DNA of 64,000 bases from DATFQE01 sp963738205 (GTDB taxonomy: Bacteria > Actinomycetota > Thermoleophilia > Gaiellales > Gaiellaceae). Shown here piece after piece: positions 30,454 through 38,496 of this stretch (position 1 is its first letter; each line of letters opens with the position of its first letter). Location of the stretch: assembly GCA_963738205.1 (NCBI GenBank), contig CAVTVQ010000006.1, positions 372,001 through 436,000 of the forward strand, read 5' to 3'. The position numbers and the translations under genes are program-made. A model generated the notes under the pieces. It saw only the letters and a list, made by a program, of their open reading frames with translations. It was not told where the DNA came from and made no database searches.

Positions 30454-31242
30454 CTAGGCGGCGGCTGCGATCGTGGCGAGCCGCTTGAGGCAGGAGGCGG
30501 CCTCGCGCGGCGCGCGAATGGCCGGCAGCGGCGTCTCCTCGTGCGAGTGGTCGGGGCGGAACTGCTCCCGCCAGACCTCGCGGCCGTGGGCGAGCGCCAG
30601 CAAGGTGCCCTCGGCCACCTCGTCGTGCTCGAGCCGCAGCCCGCAGTAGCGCTCCGCGAGCTTCAGCGTCGCCTGCGTGGAGGCGAACAGGATCTCGTCG
30701 TCGCCGTAGCCGACCCAGAGCGGCCGACCGACGCCGCGGGCGAGGAACAGCACGTCCGCCCGCCGCTCGTCCATCCAGGCGGTCGCCATCGAGCCGCGCA
30801 GCTGCTCGAGCGTCTCGGCGCGGCTGTCCGCGAGCTCCGCGAGCGCAAAGATCGCCGCCGAGTCGACGGTCATGTCCGGCGCCGACCGCAGGAGGCGGTG
30901 GCGCGTGAAGATCTCCTCGTCGTTGGTGATGATGCCGTTGTGGATCCCGACGACGCTCCCGTGCCGAACCGGGTGGTTGTTGGACTCGATCGTCGGGTGC
31001 CCCTTGGTGTAGTCGCGGACGTGCACCAGCAGCTGCGTGGCGTCGTCGGCGACGCTGACCCGATCGAGGAGCGCGCTGGCACCTGAGAGCTGCTTGTGGA
31101 CTTCGACGCTGCCACGGGAGCGATATGCGTAGCCGACGGCGTCGGCGCCCCGTTCGGCGATGCCGGCGAGCAGGGCCTGGGCAGCGAAGGTGCGGTCGAG
31201 GTCGCTGTCGGCATTGAGGCTGTATCCGGCGATTCCACACAT
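30454..31242 (-). CDS. Stand-alone class II glutamine amidotransferase domain protein
   Basis: The mature N-terminus MCGIAGYSL gives the nucleophilic Cys2 of class II (Ntn-type) amidotransferases. GIHNGIITNDEEIF and the LVHVRDYTKGHPTIESNNHP segment are family motifs like those of GlmS and PurF. At 262 residues it contains only the glutaminase domain; no isomerase, synthetase or phosphoribosyltransferase partner is fused or adjacent. It is therefore a GATase_6-type protein of unknown acceptor. It is convergent with the preceding repeat protein (7-base gap). Confidence 0.8.
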   Translation of the reverse strand: MCGIAGYSLNADSDLDRTFAAQALLAGIAERGADAVGYAYRSRGSVEVHKQLSGASALLDRVSVADDATQLLVHVRDYTKGHPTIESNNHPVRHGSVVGIHNGIITNDEEIFTRHRLLRSAPDMTVDSAAIFALAELADSRAETLEQLRGSMATAWMDERRADVLFLARGVGRPLWVGYGDDEILFASTQATLKLAERYCGLRLEHDEVAEGTLLALAHGREVWREQFRPDHSHEETPLPAIRAPREAASCLKRLATIAAAA

Positions 31243-31499
31243 ATTCGACTCTCTACGTTAGTTGGCCTACCAGACGCACGGACCCCGTAAACCCGGGTAT
31301 CCGCTCGAGGACAAACGTACGACCCCTTGCTTCCCTACGACGCATGGGCCTCCTGCGAGTTTGTACGAAGTTTGTGAATATTCCGCCGCAGTTGCGTCAC
31401 CCACACATGAACGACTCATTTCGGTCGCTCCGCGTCCCTCGATCGAGGGTTTCAGGGTTCGTCAAGGTCTGTCGCCAGAGCGCCGATACACGGTTCGCG

Positions 31500-32462
31500 A
31501 TGGCACAGCGGCCACTTCCAGAGCGCGACTTCGAAACACCGGCCGAGCCGCACCTCGAGCTGCTCCCGCCGGCGCAGGAAGCCGAGGCCGAGCCGGAGGA
31601 CGTCGAAGAGCAGCGCGAAGAGCGCGAGGCGGCCGCTCACACGCAGGATCCGCTCAAGCTGTACGTCCGCCAGATCGGCGACGGCCCATTGCTCACCGCA
31701 GCGGAGGAGCGGGAGCTGGCCCGGCGCAAGGACGCCGGGGACGAGCTCGCCAAGCAGCGGCTGATCGAGTGCAACCTGCGCCTCGTCATGTCGATTACGC
31801 GCAACTACACGAAGGCCGGCGTCCCGCTGCTCGACTTGATCCAGGAGGGAAACCTCGGCCTGATCCGCGCGGTCGAGAAGTTCGACTGGAAGCTCGGCTA
31901 CAAGCTTTCGACGTACGCGACCTGGTGGATTCGGCAGGCGGTCACGCGGGCGCTCGCCGACCAGGGCCGCACGATCCGGCTCCCCGTTCACGTCGCTGAG
32001 CAGGCGCGTCGCGTCCTCCGCGCCCGCCGCATCCTGACGCAGAAGCTCAATCGGGACCCGGTTCCCGAGGAGCTCGCGGCCGAGAGCGGCCTCACGGTCG
32101 AGCGGGTCAACGAGCTGCTCGAGCTGGTCGAGGACCCGGTCAGCCTCGAGACCCCGGTCGGCGACGGCGAGAGCCTCTACTCCGACCTGATCGAGGACAA
32201 GGATTCCGACTCGCCGGCAGGCGTGACCGCGAAGCACCTCCGCTCGCGCGAGCTCGCCAAGGCCCTGACGCGCCTCAACCCGCGCATGCAGCGGGTGCTG
32301 GCGCTCCGGTTCGGGCTCGACGGCGAGAAGCCGCAGACGCTCGAGCAGGTCGGCGGCCAGCTGGGCATCACGCGCGAGCGCGTCCGCCAGCTCGAGTCGC
32401 GTGCGCTGCGCGAACTGCGCACGGTCGCGCCGGCGCTGGCGCTCTACCTCGAAGCCGAGTAG
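31500..32462 (+). CDS. RNA polymerase sigma-70 family factor (group 2 type)
   Basis: A 320-residue sigma factor with region 1.2 (DPLKLYVRQIGDGPLLTAAE), region 2 (LVMSITRNYTKAGVPLLDLI, then FDWKLGYKLSTYATWWIRQA), region 3 and region 4.2 (LEQVGGQLGITRERVRQLES). It lacks the extended region 1.1 of a housekeeping factor, suggesting an alternative group 2 (HrdB/SigB-like) factor. Start ATG 31500 is chosen because upstream codons look non-coding. An acidic stretch (residues 20-45) precedes region 1.2. The 257 bases upstream, divergent from the amidotransferase gene, must hold both promoters; no clear consensus pair was seen. Confidence 0.9.
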   Translation: MAQRPLPERDFETPAEPHLELLPPAQEAEAEPEDVEEQREEREAAAHTQDPLKLYVRQIGDGPLLTAAEERELARRKDAGDELAKQRLIECNLRLVMSITRNYTKAGVPLLDLIQEGNLGLIRAVEKFDWKLGYKLSTYATWWIRQAVTRALADQGRTIRLPVHVAEQARRVLRARRILTQKLNRDPVPEELAAESGLTVERVNELLELVEDPVSLETPVGDGESLYSDLIEDKDSDSPAGVTAKHLRSRELAKALTRLNPRMQRVLALRFGLDGEKPQTLEQVGGQLGITRERVRQLESRALRELRTVAPALALYLEAE

Positions 32463-32547
32463 GCGCCGTAGGCGCCCGTCCGCGGAGCGGACCAGGGGAG
32501 GGGGTCTGGGGGAACAGGGACGTTCCCCCGGTGGCTACGGTGCCGCT

Positions 32548-33282
32548 GTGCCCGGCTTCGTCGACATCCACTCGCATGTCGTCCCCTCGGGCGACGACGG
32601 CGCGCAGACCGTCGAGCAGGGAATCGCGCTCAGCCGTGAAGCCGCGGCGCGCGGGACGAGCGTCCTCTACGCGACGCCCCACGTGTGGGCGCACCTCCCG
32701 CTGACGCCCGAGCGGGAACGCCTGATCGCGGGCGCCTTCGAGCAGGTGGCAGCCGGCGCCGGCCTGGAGCTGCGCCTCGGCTACGAGCTCGCGCCCGCAC
32801 GCTGGCTGCTGCGGGAGGACCTGGGCCGCTACGCGCTTCAGGGCACCGAGGCCGTGCTGGTGGAGGTCCCGTTCGTGGGCGCCGTCGACGTCACGGTGGC
32901 GATCGCCGAGCGCGCCGCCGCCCAGGGCCTCCGGCCGATCGTCGCGCACCCGGAGAGGGGGGAGGAGGTCGACCTCGGCGTCGCCGAGGGCTTCGCGGAG
33001 CGCGGCTGGCTCCTGCAGGTCAACGCGAGCAGCCTGACCGGCCGCCACGGCGAGGAGGCCGAGGAGCTGGCCTGGCGGCTGCTGCGCGACGGGACGGCCG
33101 CGTTCGTGGCCTCCGACGGCCACCGCGACAGCCGACCGCCGTACCTCGACCGGGCCTTCGCGCTCGCGCGCGCCGATCTGGGCCCGGAGGCCGCGCTCCG
33201 CTACTTCGACGGGTCGGCGCTGCCGAGGGCGGGAGCTACTGCTCCACGCCTTCCATCTCGCGCAACTTCGCCAGGCGCCTGA
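32548..33282 (+). CDS. PHP-domain phosphoesterase (CpsB/CapC tyrosine phosphatase-like)
   Basis: A 244-residue PHP-family metal phosphoesterase. The metal ligands appear in DIHSHVVPSGDDGA, YATPHVW, VAHPERGEEV and VASDGHRDSRPP, the layout of CpsB/YwqE phosphatases that act on phosphotyrosine of polysaccharide co-polymerase kinases. No capsule genes are adjacent, so the substrate is open. GTG 32548 begins the conserved VPGFVDIHSH. The 3' end overlaps the convergent sigma-factor gene by 47 bases, and its last 15 residues look unstructured. Confidence 0.82.
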   Translation: MPGFVDIHSHVVPSGDDGAQTVEQGIALSREAAARGTSVLYATPHVWAHLPLTPERERLIAGAFEQVAAGAGLELRLGYELAPARWLLREDLGRYALQGTEAVLVEVPFVGAVDVTVAIAERAAAQGLRPIVAHPERGEEVDLGVAEGFAERGWLLQVNASSLTGRHGEEAEELAWRLLRDGTAAFVASDGHRDSRPPYLDRAFALARADLGPEAALRYFDGSALPRAGATAPRLPSRATSPGA

Positions 33283-34306
33283 GCGAGTCCAGCTCGATCT
33301 GACGCACGCGCTCGCGCGTGAGGCCGAGCCGCCGGCCGATCTCCTCGAGCGTCTTCGGCTCGTGGTCGCCGAGGCCGTAGCGCAGGATGATCACCTGCCG
33401 CTCACGGTCGCCGAGCGCACCCAGGGCCAGGCTGAGCGCCTGCGAGCGCAGATTGACTTCCACCTGGTCCTCGGGCAGCGGGCCCTCGCCGGCGAGGAAG
33501 TCGCCGAAGACGGCGTCCTCCTCCTCACCGACCGGCTGGTCGAGACTCGTCGACGCCCGCGCCGCGGCGCGTACCTCGCGCGCCTGCTCGATCGGCAGGC
33601 TTGCCTCCTCGGCGATCTCGTCGAGCGTCGGCTCGCGCCCCAGCTGCGTCCAGAGGATGCGCTCCGCCTTGTTCATCTTCTGCAACCGCTCGACGATGTG
33701 GACGGGCATGCGGATCGTCCGCGCCTTGTCGGCGAGCGCGCGTGCAACCGCCTGGCGAATCCACCACGTGGCGTACGTCGAGAACTTGTAGCCGCGGCGC
33801 CAGTCGAACTTCTCGACCGCGCGGATCAGCCCGAGCGTGCCCTCCTGGATCAGGTCGAGGAACGGGAGGCCCTGGTTGCGGTAGTTCTTGGCGATCGAGA
33901 CGACCAGGCGCAGGTTGGACTGGATCATCCGCTGCTTGGCCTCCATGTCTCCGCGTTCGATGCGCTTCGACAGCTCGACCTCCTGGGCGGCGGTCAGGAG
34001 GGCATGGCGGCCGGCCTCGCGCAGGAACAGCTGCAGCGCATCGGTCGTCGTCTCGAACGAGGTCTGCAGCGGCGCGGGCGGTGGCGGCGGAGGCGGCGGC
34101 TCGGCGTCCGCGCGCTCGTCCTCGTTGATCTCGACGTTGCGCTGGTCGAGCTCGCGGTAGAGGCCTTCCGTCTCGAGCGCGTCGAGCTCGTGCGTCTCGA
34201 TGATCTCCGTCAGCTGCGTGCGACGGACGACGCCGGATTCAGCTGCGCCCTCCAACAGAACCCGCACGTCCTCGTACTGGAGAACGCTCTCAATGTAGAC
34301 CGACAT
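33236..34306 (-). CDS. RNA polymerase sigma factor, RpoD/SigA-like
   Basis: A 356-residue sigma-70 with a region 1.1-like N-terminus (LLEGAAESGVVRRTQLTEII), an acidic and polyproline linker (residues about 65-78), region 1.2 (DALQLFLREAGRHALLTAAQ), region 2 (LVVSIAKNYRNQGLPFLDLI, YKFSTYATWWIRQAVARALA) and region 4.2 (LEEIGRRLGLTRERVRQIEL). Region 1.1 and the near-invariant region 2.4 make it the better candidate for the primary factor of the two in this window. ATG 34306 starts it. A long non-coding interval lies upstream. Confidence 0.9.
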   Translation of the reverse strand: MSVYIESVLQYEDVRVLLEGAAESGVVRRTQLTEIIETHELDALETEGLYRELDQRNVEINEDERADAEPPPPPPPPAPLQTSFETTTDALQLFLREAGRHALLTAAQEVELSKRIERGDMEAKQRMIQSNLRLVVSIAKNYRNQGLPFLDLIQEGTLGLIRAVEKFDWRRGYKFSTYATWWIRQAVARALADKARTIRMPVHIVERLQKMNKAERILWTQLGREPTLDEIAEEASLPIEQAREVRAAARASTSLDQPVGEEEDAVFGDFLAGEGPLPEDQVEVNLRSQALSLALGALGDRERQVIILRYGLGDHEPKTLEEIGRRLGLTRERVRQIELDSLRRLAKLREMEGVEQ

Positions 34307-35171
34307 CTAGCTCCTGTTCTGTTCCCGGTTACCTGGCGGGGCCAAACATACGCCGTGTGCGCCGGAATGCAACCCGACAACTGCACAGCGGCGCCTAGCG
34401 GCGCACTCGCGTGAGCGGCTCCGCGATCGAACCCCAGCACGGCTGATTGCCCGCTACGAGCGCGAACGACAGCCGGTCCTGATCCGAGTACCGAGACATG
34501 CAGGGACGGGCGCTGCCGCCTCGAACAAACGCGCGACGGCGGCTCCCCCAACTCTCCCGCCGTCGCCAAGGGGTGCTCGAGCTCGGCCGGCCAATCCTCG
34601 AGCGCCCCGCCCCCATCGCGTGCGCCACGTTCGCGTCGCAGGTGGACGTCGGCACCGCCGACCTTGCGCTCGCCGCCGATCGCGTACTTGCCACGGTCGT
34701 CAGCGCGAAGCTCCCGTTGCACGGGCTACGGCACTCGGCCGCGACGCACGCACTCGACGACGCTTCGCGGCTCGCCTCAGACGGGCGCGCGGCGTCCTAC
34801 GACGGCCCGCGCGCTTGCAAACCGTTAGCAAGGAGGAGGAGTCGTGAATGCCGCTTGGCTTAGCGATACGGCCTCATCGGTCGAACGCACGATAACGCGC
34901 GTTATGTCAAGTTGACGTTCGAGCACGTCCACCCTGCGGTCCGAGCTCCAAGCACCGTCGACCAGTCCCCGACCGGCACGAACAGGTCCGATTTGACGGG
35001 CCCCGCTTGATCGTGGAAGCTACCGCGTCCGTGCCGCCGACCGGCTTCCGTTCCGGGCCGGACCTCGAGCCAGGCGCCTCTTCCTGATGTCATCGCAAGC
35101 TGCAAGGAAAGCTGTGGAAATGTGGAAAACTGAACTTCTCGCAAATTGCGGGTTTTCCCTTTTCCGACCAC
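34307..35171. other. Long non-coding interval, part of it possibly relic sequence
   Basis: No convincing gene is present in these 865 bases. Around 34720-34760 the + strand can be read as LHGLRHSAATHAL, which resembles the HxLRHxxAT box of tyrosine recombinases, but flanking codons do not continue the family. A perfect Shine-Dalgarno (AGGAGGAGGAG) at about 34831-34841 precedes GTG 34844 and a 23-codon ORF ending 34915. The 14-base palindrome ATAACGCGCGTTAT lies at 34892-34905. Near 35110 two TGTGGAAA words occur 9 bases apart. The sigma-factor promoter should be at the left edge. Confidence 0.35.
34844..34915 (+). CDS. Very short ORF with a strong ribosome-binding site
   Basis: GTG 34844 with AGGAGGAGGAG just upstream encodes 23 residues ending in RVMSS before TGA 34913-34915. 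The palindrome ATAACGCGCGTTAT lies inside its 3' half. There is no homology I recognise. It could be a leader peptide, a relic or chance. Confidence 0.2.
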   Translation: MNAAWLSDTASSVERTITRVMSS

Positions 35172-35200
35172 TTGCGCACCACCCGTCCACTCCCTAGATT
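35172..35200 (+). promoter_or_regulatory. Promoter of a candidate small RNA
   Basis: TTGCGC (35172-35177), a 17-base spacer and TAGATT (35195-35200), each four of six to consensus. Transcription would start near 35207. Confidence 0.45.
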
Positions 35201-35206
35201 TCCGCT

Positions 35207-35350
35207 TGCGCCGAGCACGGAGCGCGAGTAGGTCGAAGCAGTCCCGGGCAGTTGTAGGCGGAAGCCGAAAGTTGGCCGAGACGGTGGACGAAAGCGAAAT
35301 CGGTTCGGCGAAATGGCCCGAGGAGGTGCTTGCACTTCCTCGGGCCTTTT
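35207..35350 (+). ncRNA. Candidate small RNA, about 145 nt, ending at a strong terminator
   Basis: A promoter-like pair upstream and a very strong terminator (35315-35350) bracket about 145 bases without a credible reading frame. The internal sequence is purine-rich near the 3' end and can form local stems (for example GCGGAAGC and CCGAAAGTTGG). It does not match tmRNA, SRP RNA, RNase P RNA or 6S RNA landmarks I could check by eye. The boundaries are inferred. Confidence 0.4.
35315..35350 (+). terminator. Strong rho-independent terminator with no upstream gene
   Basis: The left arm begins at GGCCCGAGGA (35315) and closes over 14 pairs (one G-U) around a CUUG tetraloop, with the right arm ending CCTCGGGCC (35346). 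TTTT follows at 35347-35350. No protein gene on the + strand ends before it. Confidence 0.85.
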
Positions 35351-35398
35351 GCGTTGTCCAGGCGCGGACGCAATCGGAGCGCATACGATCCGACCCCG

Positions 35399-35611
35399 AT
35401 GCATCTGCGTTCCCCCAGCGTCGACCAAGGCGTCCAGGCGGGCCTCTGGGCCGTCGGCCTCGGCCTGCTCATCTGGCTTGGGATGCTGTCGGTCGGTGTG
35501 TCCGGCGCGACCGCGGTGATCATGGCGGCACTCGCGGGTGCAGTGATCTTCTTCTACGTCAGGCTCTTCGGCGGAGACAAGCCGAAGCCGCGGCGCACGG
35601 AACGCTCCTAG
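35399..35611 (+). CDS. Small two-helix membrane protein
   Basis: A 70-residue product with two hydrophobic segments (GLWAVGLGLLIWLGMLSVGV and TAVIMAALAGAVIFFYVRLF), a short polar N-terminus and a basic tail (KPKPRRTERS). No family recognised. ATG 35399 follows the terminator at 35350 by 48 bases. Its TAG stop is part of a 15-base inverted repeat shared with the convergent gene. Confidence 0.55.
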   Translation: MHLRSPSVDQGVQAGLWAVGLGLLIWLGMLSVGVSGATAVIMAALAGAVIFFYVRLFGGDKPKPRRTERS

Positions 35612-35671
35612 GACGGTTTGGCGGAATACCGCTCGTCGGCGGCACAGTCGCTATTGCGCCAAACCGTCCTA
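35609..35671. repeat. 15-base perfect inverted repeat carrying the stop codons of two convergent genes
   Basis: TAGGACGGTTTGGCG (35609-35623) and CGCCAAACCGTCCTA (35657-35671) are exact reverse complements separated by 33 bases. Each arm starts with the TAG stop of one gene. The RNA from either strand would form a 15-bp stem, so it may be a bidirectional terminator or mRNA-end stabiliser. There is no T-run. Confidence 0.75.
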
Positions 35672-35863
35672 TGGCACGCGCGGCATCGCGTGCTCGCCGG
35701 TGAGCGCGTACAGCAACCGGTAGGCGAGCTCGGCCCCGAGCGCCTGCTCGAGGCGGGCCCTCGCGGGCAGGCGATCCCCGAGACCCAGGTCGAGACGATG
35801 GACGTGCTCCACCAGGAGGCTCGGGGCAAGGCCCCGGGTCTGCGGTTGAGCGGCGGCGCTCAT
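35669..35863 (-). CDS. Small hypothetical protein
   Basis: A 64-residue, Leu/Ala/Arg-rich product (LLVEHVHRLDLGLGDRLPAR, LGAELAYRLLYALTGEH) predicted to be helical and soluble. Family not recognised. ATG 35863 starts it. It is convergent with the small membrane protein and shares the inverted repeat at its stop. Reality is supported mainly by the paired stop-codon arrangement. Confidence 0.4.
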   Translation of the reverse strand: MSAAAQPQTRGLAPSLLVEHVHRLDLGLGDRLPARARLEQALGAELAYRLLYALTGEHAMPRVP

Positions 35864-35916
35864 GGTGCTTTCGATATCGGCGCCTGGCCTCAACGCGCTA
35901 TCCCTGACGGGAGTGT

Positions 35917-36539
35917 TTATCGGCGCGCCGGGGTGTCCGAACGGGTCGCTGCGCCGGGCTCGCTCGGGCCCGTGACGACCGTTTCGCGGTCTTCGTGGCG
36001 CACCTCGGTCGGCGTGTCGGGCTCGGCGGCGTCAGCCGGCGGCACCGGTTCGGGATCACGGATCGGCTCGTGCCCGGGAACGGGCTCGACGCGCTCCTCC
36101 TCCACGACCCGCGCCGGTCGCGGCCCGGACGTGTCGAAGGTGAAGCCGAACGTGAGGCCGGCGAGGAACGCCAGCGGCCCTGCCAGGTCGAGCAGGTCAC
36201 TCACGACGCTGCCGATGCCGAGGTCGTCCGACCAGTCGTTCACGTGCTGCTGCAGCCAGTTCTCGTGGGCTGGCCGGCAGCGAGCACCCAGCCGGCGACG
36301 AGGAGCGCCGGCAGGAAGCCGAGCAGGAACACCGTGCCGCTGAGGCGCGGCCAGCCCCACTTCGTCCAGCCACCGAGCAGCTGCGAGAGCGCCATCGTCA
36401 GCCCGGCGGCCGCGACGAGGCCGTAGAGGGCCCAGTAGTCGGCCGTCGAGTCGTCGCCCATCTGCGCGGCGAGCCATACGAGCACCACCGCGGTCGCCAC
36501 GCCGATCAGCGTGAAGACAGCCCTCGTGATTCCGATCAT
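35917..36539 (-). CDS. Predicted membrane protein with a charged C-terminal tail (frame break)
   Basis: ATG 36539 opens with a membrane helix (VFTLIGVATAVVLVWLAAQM) and two more (YWALYGLVAAAGLTMALSQL; LSGTVFLLGFLPALLVAGWV). Near 36275 the frame changes, here as if one base were missing. It resumes as HENWLQQHVNDWSDDLGIG, a fourth hydrophobic segment (LAGPLAFLAGLTFGFTF), and an acidic/Pro-rich tail to TAA-like end at 35917. Repaired length is about 207 residues. No family recognised. The break differs in sign from most others in the window. Confidence 0.6.
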
Positions 36540-36577
36540 GGCGGGGGCTTACCCCGCTGTCGGCGATCTACACCTCG

Positions 36578-37183
36578 CTACTCGAGGTGGAGCCGGCGGG
36601 CGTCGAACTGCGAGGAGTAGAGCTCCGACTCGAAGTGCTCGATCACGTGGTCGGCGTCGGCCGGGAACACGTGCTCGACGACGCCGACGTCGCGGTCGTT
36701 GTGGAACGGCACGTCGACGTGCGAGCCGGAGACGAGGTTCAGCGAGAGCGAGCCGCACGCCGGGCAGCGGACGAGCAGGCCGACCGAGTCCCTTGCCGCA
36801 CCAGGCGCCAGGAGCGTGAAGGACGACGGGAACACCGGCCGCGGCTGGCCCTCGGGGTAGCAGAAGAAGCTCCACGGCCACTCCCCCGCCTCGATGCGGC
36901 GGGCGGCGAGGTCACCGAGCTCGCCCGCCAGCGCGTCGAGACGCGCGGTCATCAGGTTCAGGAACGAGCCTTCGCCGAGGCCGAGCGGCGCCCAGTCGAG
37001 CTCCGCGTCGGAGACGAGCGCGACGTGCTCGTCGCCGCAGGAGCACGCGAAGACGACCTGGAAGACCGCCGGGTGGAGCGCCCCGGGCAGGCGGTCGAGC
37101 CGCCGAAAGGACGACAGCCGCGCCGCAGCCTCCCCCCGCGTGGGGCACGCGAAGCGAAACTCGGTCCGTAGCGGGTCGTACAT
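36578..37183 (-). CDS. Hypothetical protein with cysteine pairs, probably zinc-binding
   Basis: A 201-residue product with cysteine pairs at FACSCGDEH (about 45-50) and VRCPACGSLSLN (about 138-146), suggesting a CpXC-like zinc site. The remainder is alpha/beta and soluble (WSFFCYPEGQPRPVFPSSF). Family not named with confidence. ATG 37183 is preceded on the - strand by a TATAGT -10-like element about 15-20 bases upstream, so it is probably transcribed alone. Confidence 0.6.
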   Translation of the reverse strand: MYDPLRTEFRFACPTRGEAAARLSSFRRLDRLPGALHPAVFQVVFACSCGDEHVALVSDAELDWAPLGLGEGSFLNLMTARLDALAGELGDLAARRIEAGEWPWSFFCYPEGQPRPVFPSSFTLLAPGAARDSVGLLVRCPACGSLSLNLVSGSHVDVPFHNDRDVGVVEHVFPADADHVIEHFESELYSSQFDARRLHLE

Positions 37184-37266
37184 GGGCCTCGTCTCACTAT
37201 AGGGACGCGGGGCGGACGGAACACCACCCGCAGCGGGCGATTGAGCCCCGCCCTTCCGGGCCTCAC

Positions 37267-37788
37267 TCAGTAATGGATGACGGTGAAGACGTCGTGGCCC
37301 TCGAGCAGCTTGCGGCCCTCGAGGAAGTCGAGCTCGATCAGGAACGCCACGCCGACCACCTCGCCGCCGAGCTGCTCGGCCAGGTCGACGATCGCCCGCG
37401 CCGTTCCCCCCGTCGCTAGCACGTCGTCGTGCACCAGGATGCGCTGACCCTTCTCGAACGCGTCAGCATGCACCTCCAGCGCGTTCTCGCCGTACTCGAG
37501 CGCGTACGAGGCGCTGATCGTCTCCCACGGCAGCTTCCCCGGCCGGCGGGCGGCCACGAAGCCACAGCCGAGCTTGTAGGCCATCGCGGCCCCGAGGATG
37601 AAGCCGCGCGCCTCGCCGCCGAGGATCAGGTCCGGCTTCCGGGGCGCCGCCCACTCGCTCAGCAGGTCGACCGACTCGCGCAGCAGCTCGGGCTCCGCGA
37701 GCATCGGCATGATGTCCTTGAAGACGATCCCCGGCTCGGGAAAGTCCGGGACGTCACGGATCCGATCCTGAAGATCGCTGGCCGCCAC
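37267..37788 (-). CDS. apt: Adenine phosphoribosyltransferase
   Basis: Apt salvages adenine to AMP using PRPP. The PRPP-binding motif ILVHDDVLATGGTARA, the N-terminal FPEPGIVFKDIMPML, and GGEARGFILGAAMAYKLGCG with AARRPGKLPWE are diagnostic. It is 173 residues, the normal length. The start is GTG 37788, 16 bases downstream of the ftsR-like gene, so it may belong to the garA-ftsR operon. Confidence 0.95.
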   Translation of the reverse strand: MAASDLQDRIRDVPDFPEPGIVFKDIMPMLAEPELLRESVDLLSEWAAPRKPDLILGGEARGFILGAAMAYKLGCGFVAARRPGKLPWETISASYALEYGENALEVHADAFEKGQRILVHDDVLATGGTARAIVDLAEQLGGEVVGVAFLIELDFLEGRKLLEGHDVFTVIHY

Positions 37789-37803
37789 AGCGCGGGAGCC
37801 TAT

Positions 37804-38496
37804 CTATCGCGCGGCGCGCGAGCGCACTGCGCGCCACAGCAGAGCCTGGCCGAGCTCGTGCGCCGCCTCGCCCAGCGCCTGCAGGTCCTCGAGACCCGCG
37901 GACCGCCGCTCCTCGCTTCGCCCCCGCAGCGCCGGAGCGACGAGCTGCTCCAGCAGCGCCGCCTCCCGCTCGGCCGCCGTCCGGAACGCGCGCAGGTGCC
38001 GCCCCGAGATGCCGAAGCGATGCAACTTGGCGCACGCGGCGGCGACCTCGACGTCGGTTTCCGGGTACACACGCTCGCCGCCCTCGTTCCTCGCCTGCAG
38101 CAGGTCGTACTCGTCCAGCTCGCGCACGAGCTCGCGCGAGACGCCCGCGCGCTCGCACAGCTCGTCCAGCTCGATCTCGGGCTCCGGCTCGCCCAGCACG
38201 GAGACCCGCTTGCGGCGCCGGTTCTTGCCGGACGGCGCGGACAGCTCCTGGCGGATCACCCGCAGCGGCAAGAACTCCTCGCGCTGCAGCCGAAGGATTG
38301 TCTGCAACCGGTCGACGTCTTCCTCGCTGAAGAGCCGGTAGCCGCCCTGCGTCCGCTGCGGCGTCAGCAGCCCCTGGTCTTCGAGATAGCGGATCTTCGA
38401 GATCGAGATGTCCGGAAACTCGTCCCGCAGGCGCGCGCAGACCGCACCGATCCGCAACAGCCGCTCGTTCCGGGCCGACACGGCGGTCGCGGTCAT
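37804..38496 (-). CDS. MerR-family transcriptional regulator, FtsR-like
   Basis: The 230-residue product has an N-terminal MerR winged helix (RIGAVCARLRDEFPDISISK, IRYLEDQGLLTPQRTQGGYR, FSEEDVDRLQTILRLQREEF). A second domain of similar helical pattern follows (LDELCERAGVSRELVRELDE). This two-part structure and the overlap with a GarA-like FHA gene match Mycobacterium Rv1828 and corynebacterial FtsR, an activator of ftsZ. Its ATG overlaps the FHA stop by four bases (ATGA). The assignment to FtsR is by synteny and architecture. Confidence 0.82.
   Translation of the reverse strand: MTATAVSARNERLLRIGAVCARLRDEFPDISISKIRYLEDQGLLTPQRTQGGYRLFSEEDVDRLQTILRLQREEFLPLRVIRQELSAPSGKNRRRKRVSVLGEPEPEIELDELCERAGVSRELVRELDEYDLLQARNEGGERVYPETDVEVAAACAKLHRFGISGRHLRAFRTAAEREAALLEQLVAPALRGRSEERRSAGLEDLQALGEAAHELGQALLWRAVRSRAAR

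Noticed and set aside
35108..35130. Two TGTGGAAA words as DnaA boxes of a replication origin
   Set aside because: Only two imperfect sites, with no dnaA, dnaN or AT-rich unwinding region nearby.
34902..35384. 160-codon - strand open frame
   Set aside because: It overlaps the candidate small RNA and terminator, has no ribosome site or family motif, and its composition does not look coding.
37183..37205. CTCACTATAGGG, identical to part of the phage T7 promoter
   Set aside because: On the - strand the same bases give a TATAGT -10 element just upstream of the gene starting at 37183, so a host promoter explains it. The T7 upstream half is missing and no T7-like polymerase gene is seen.
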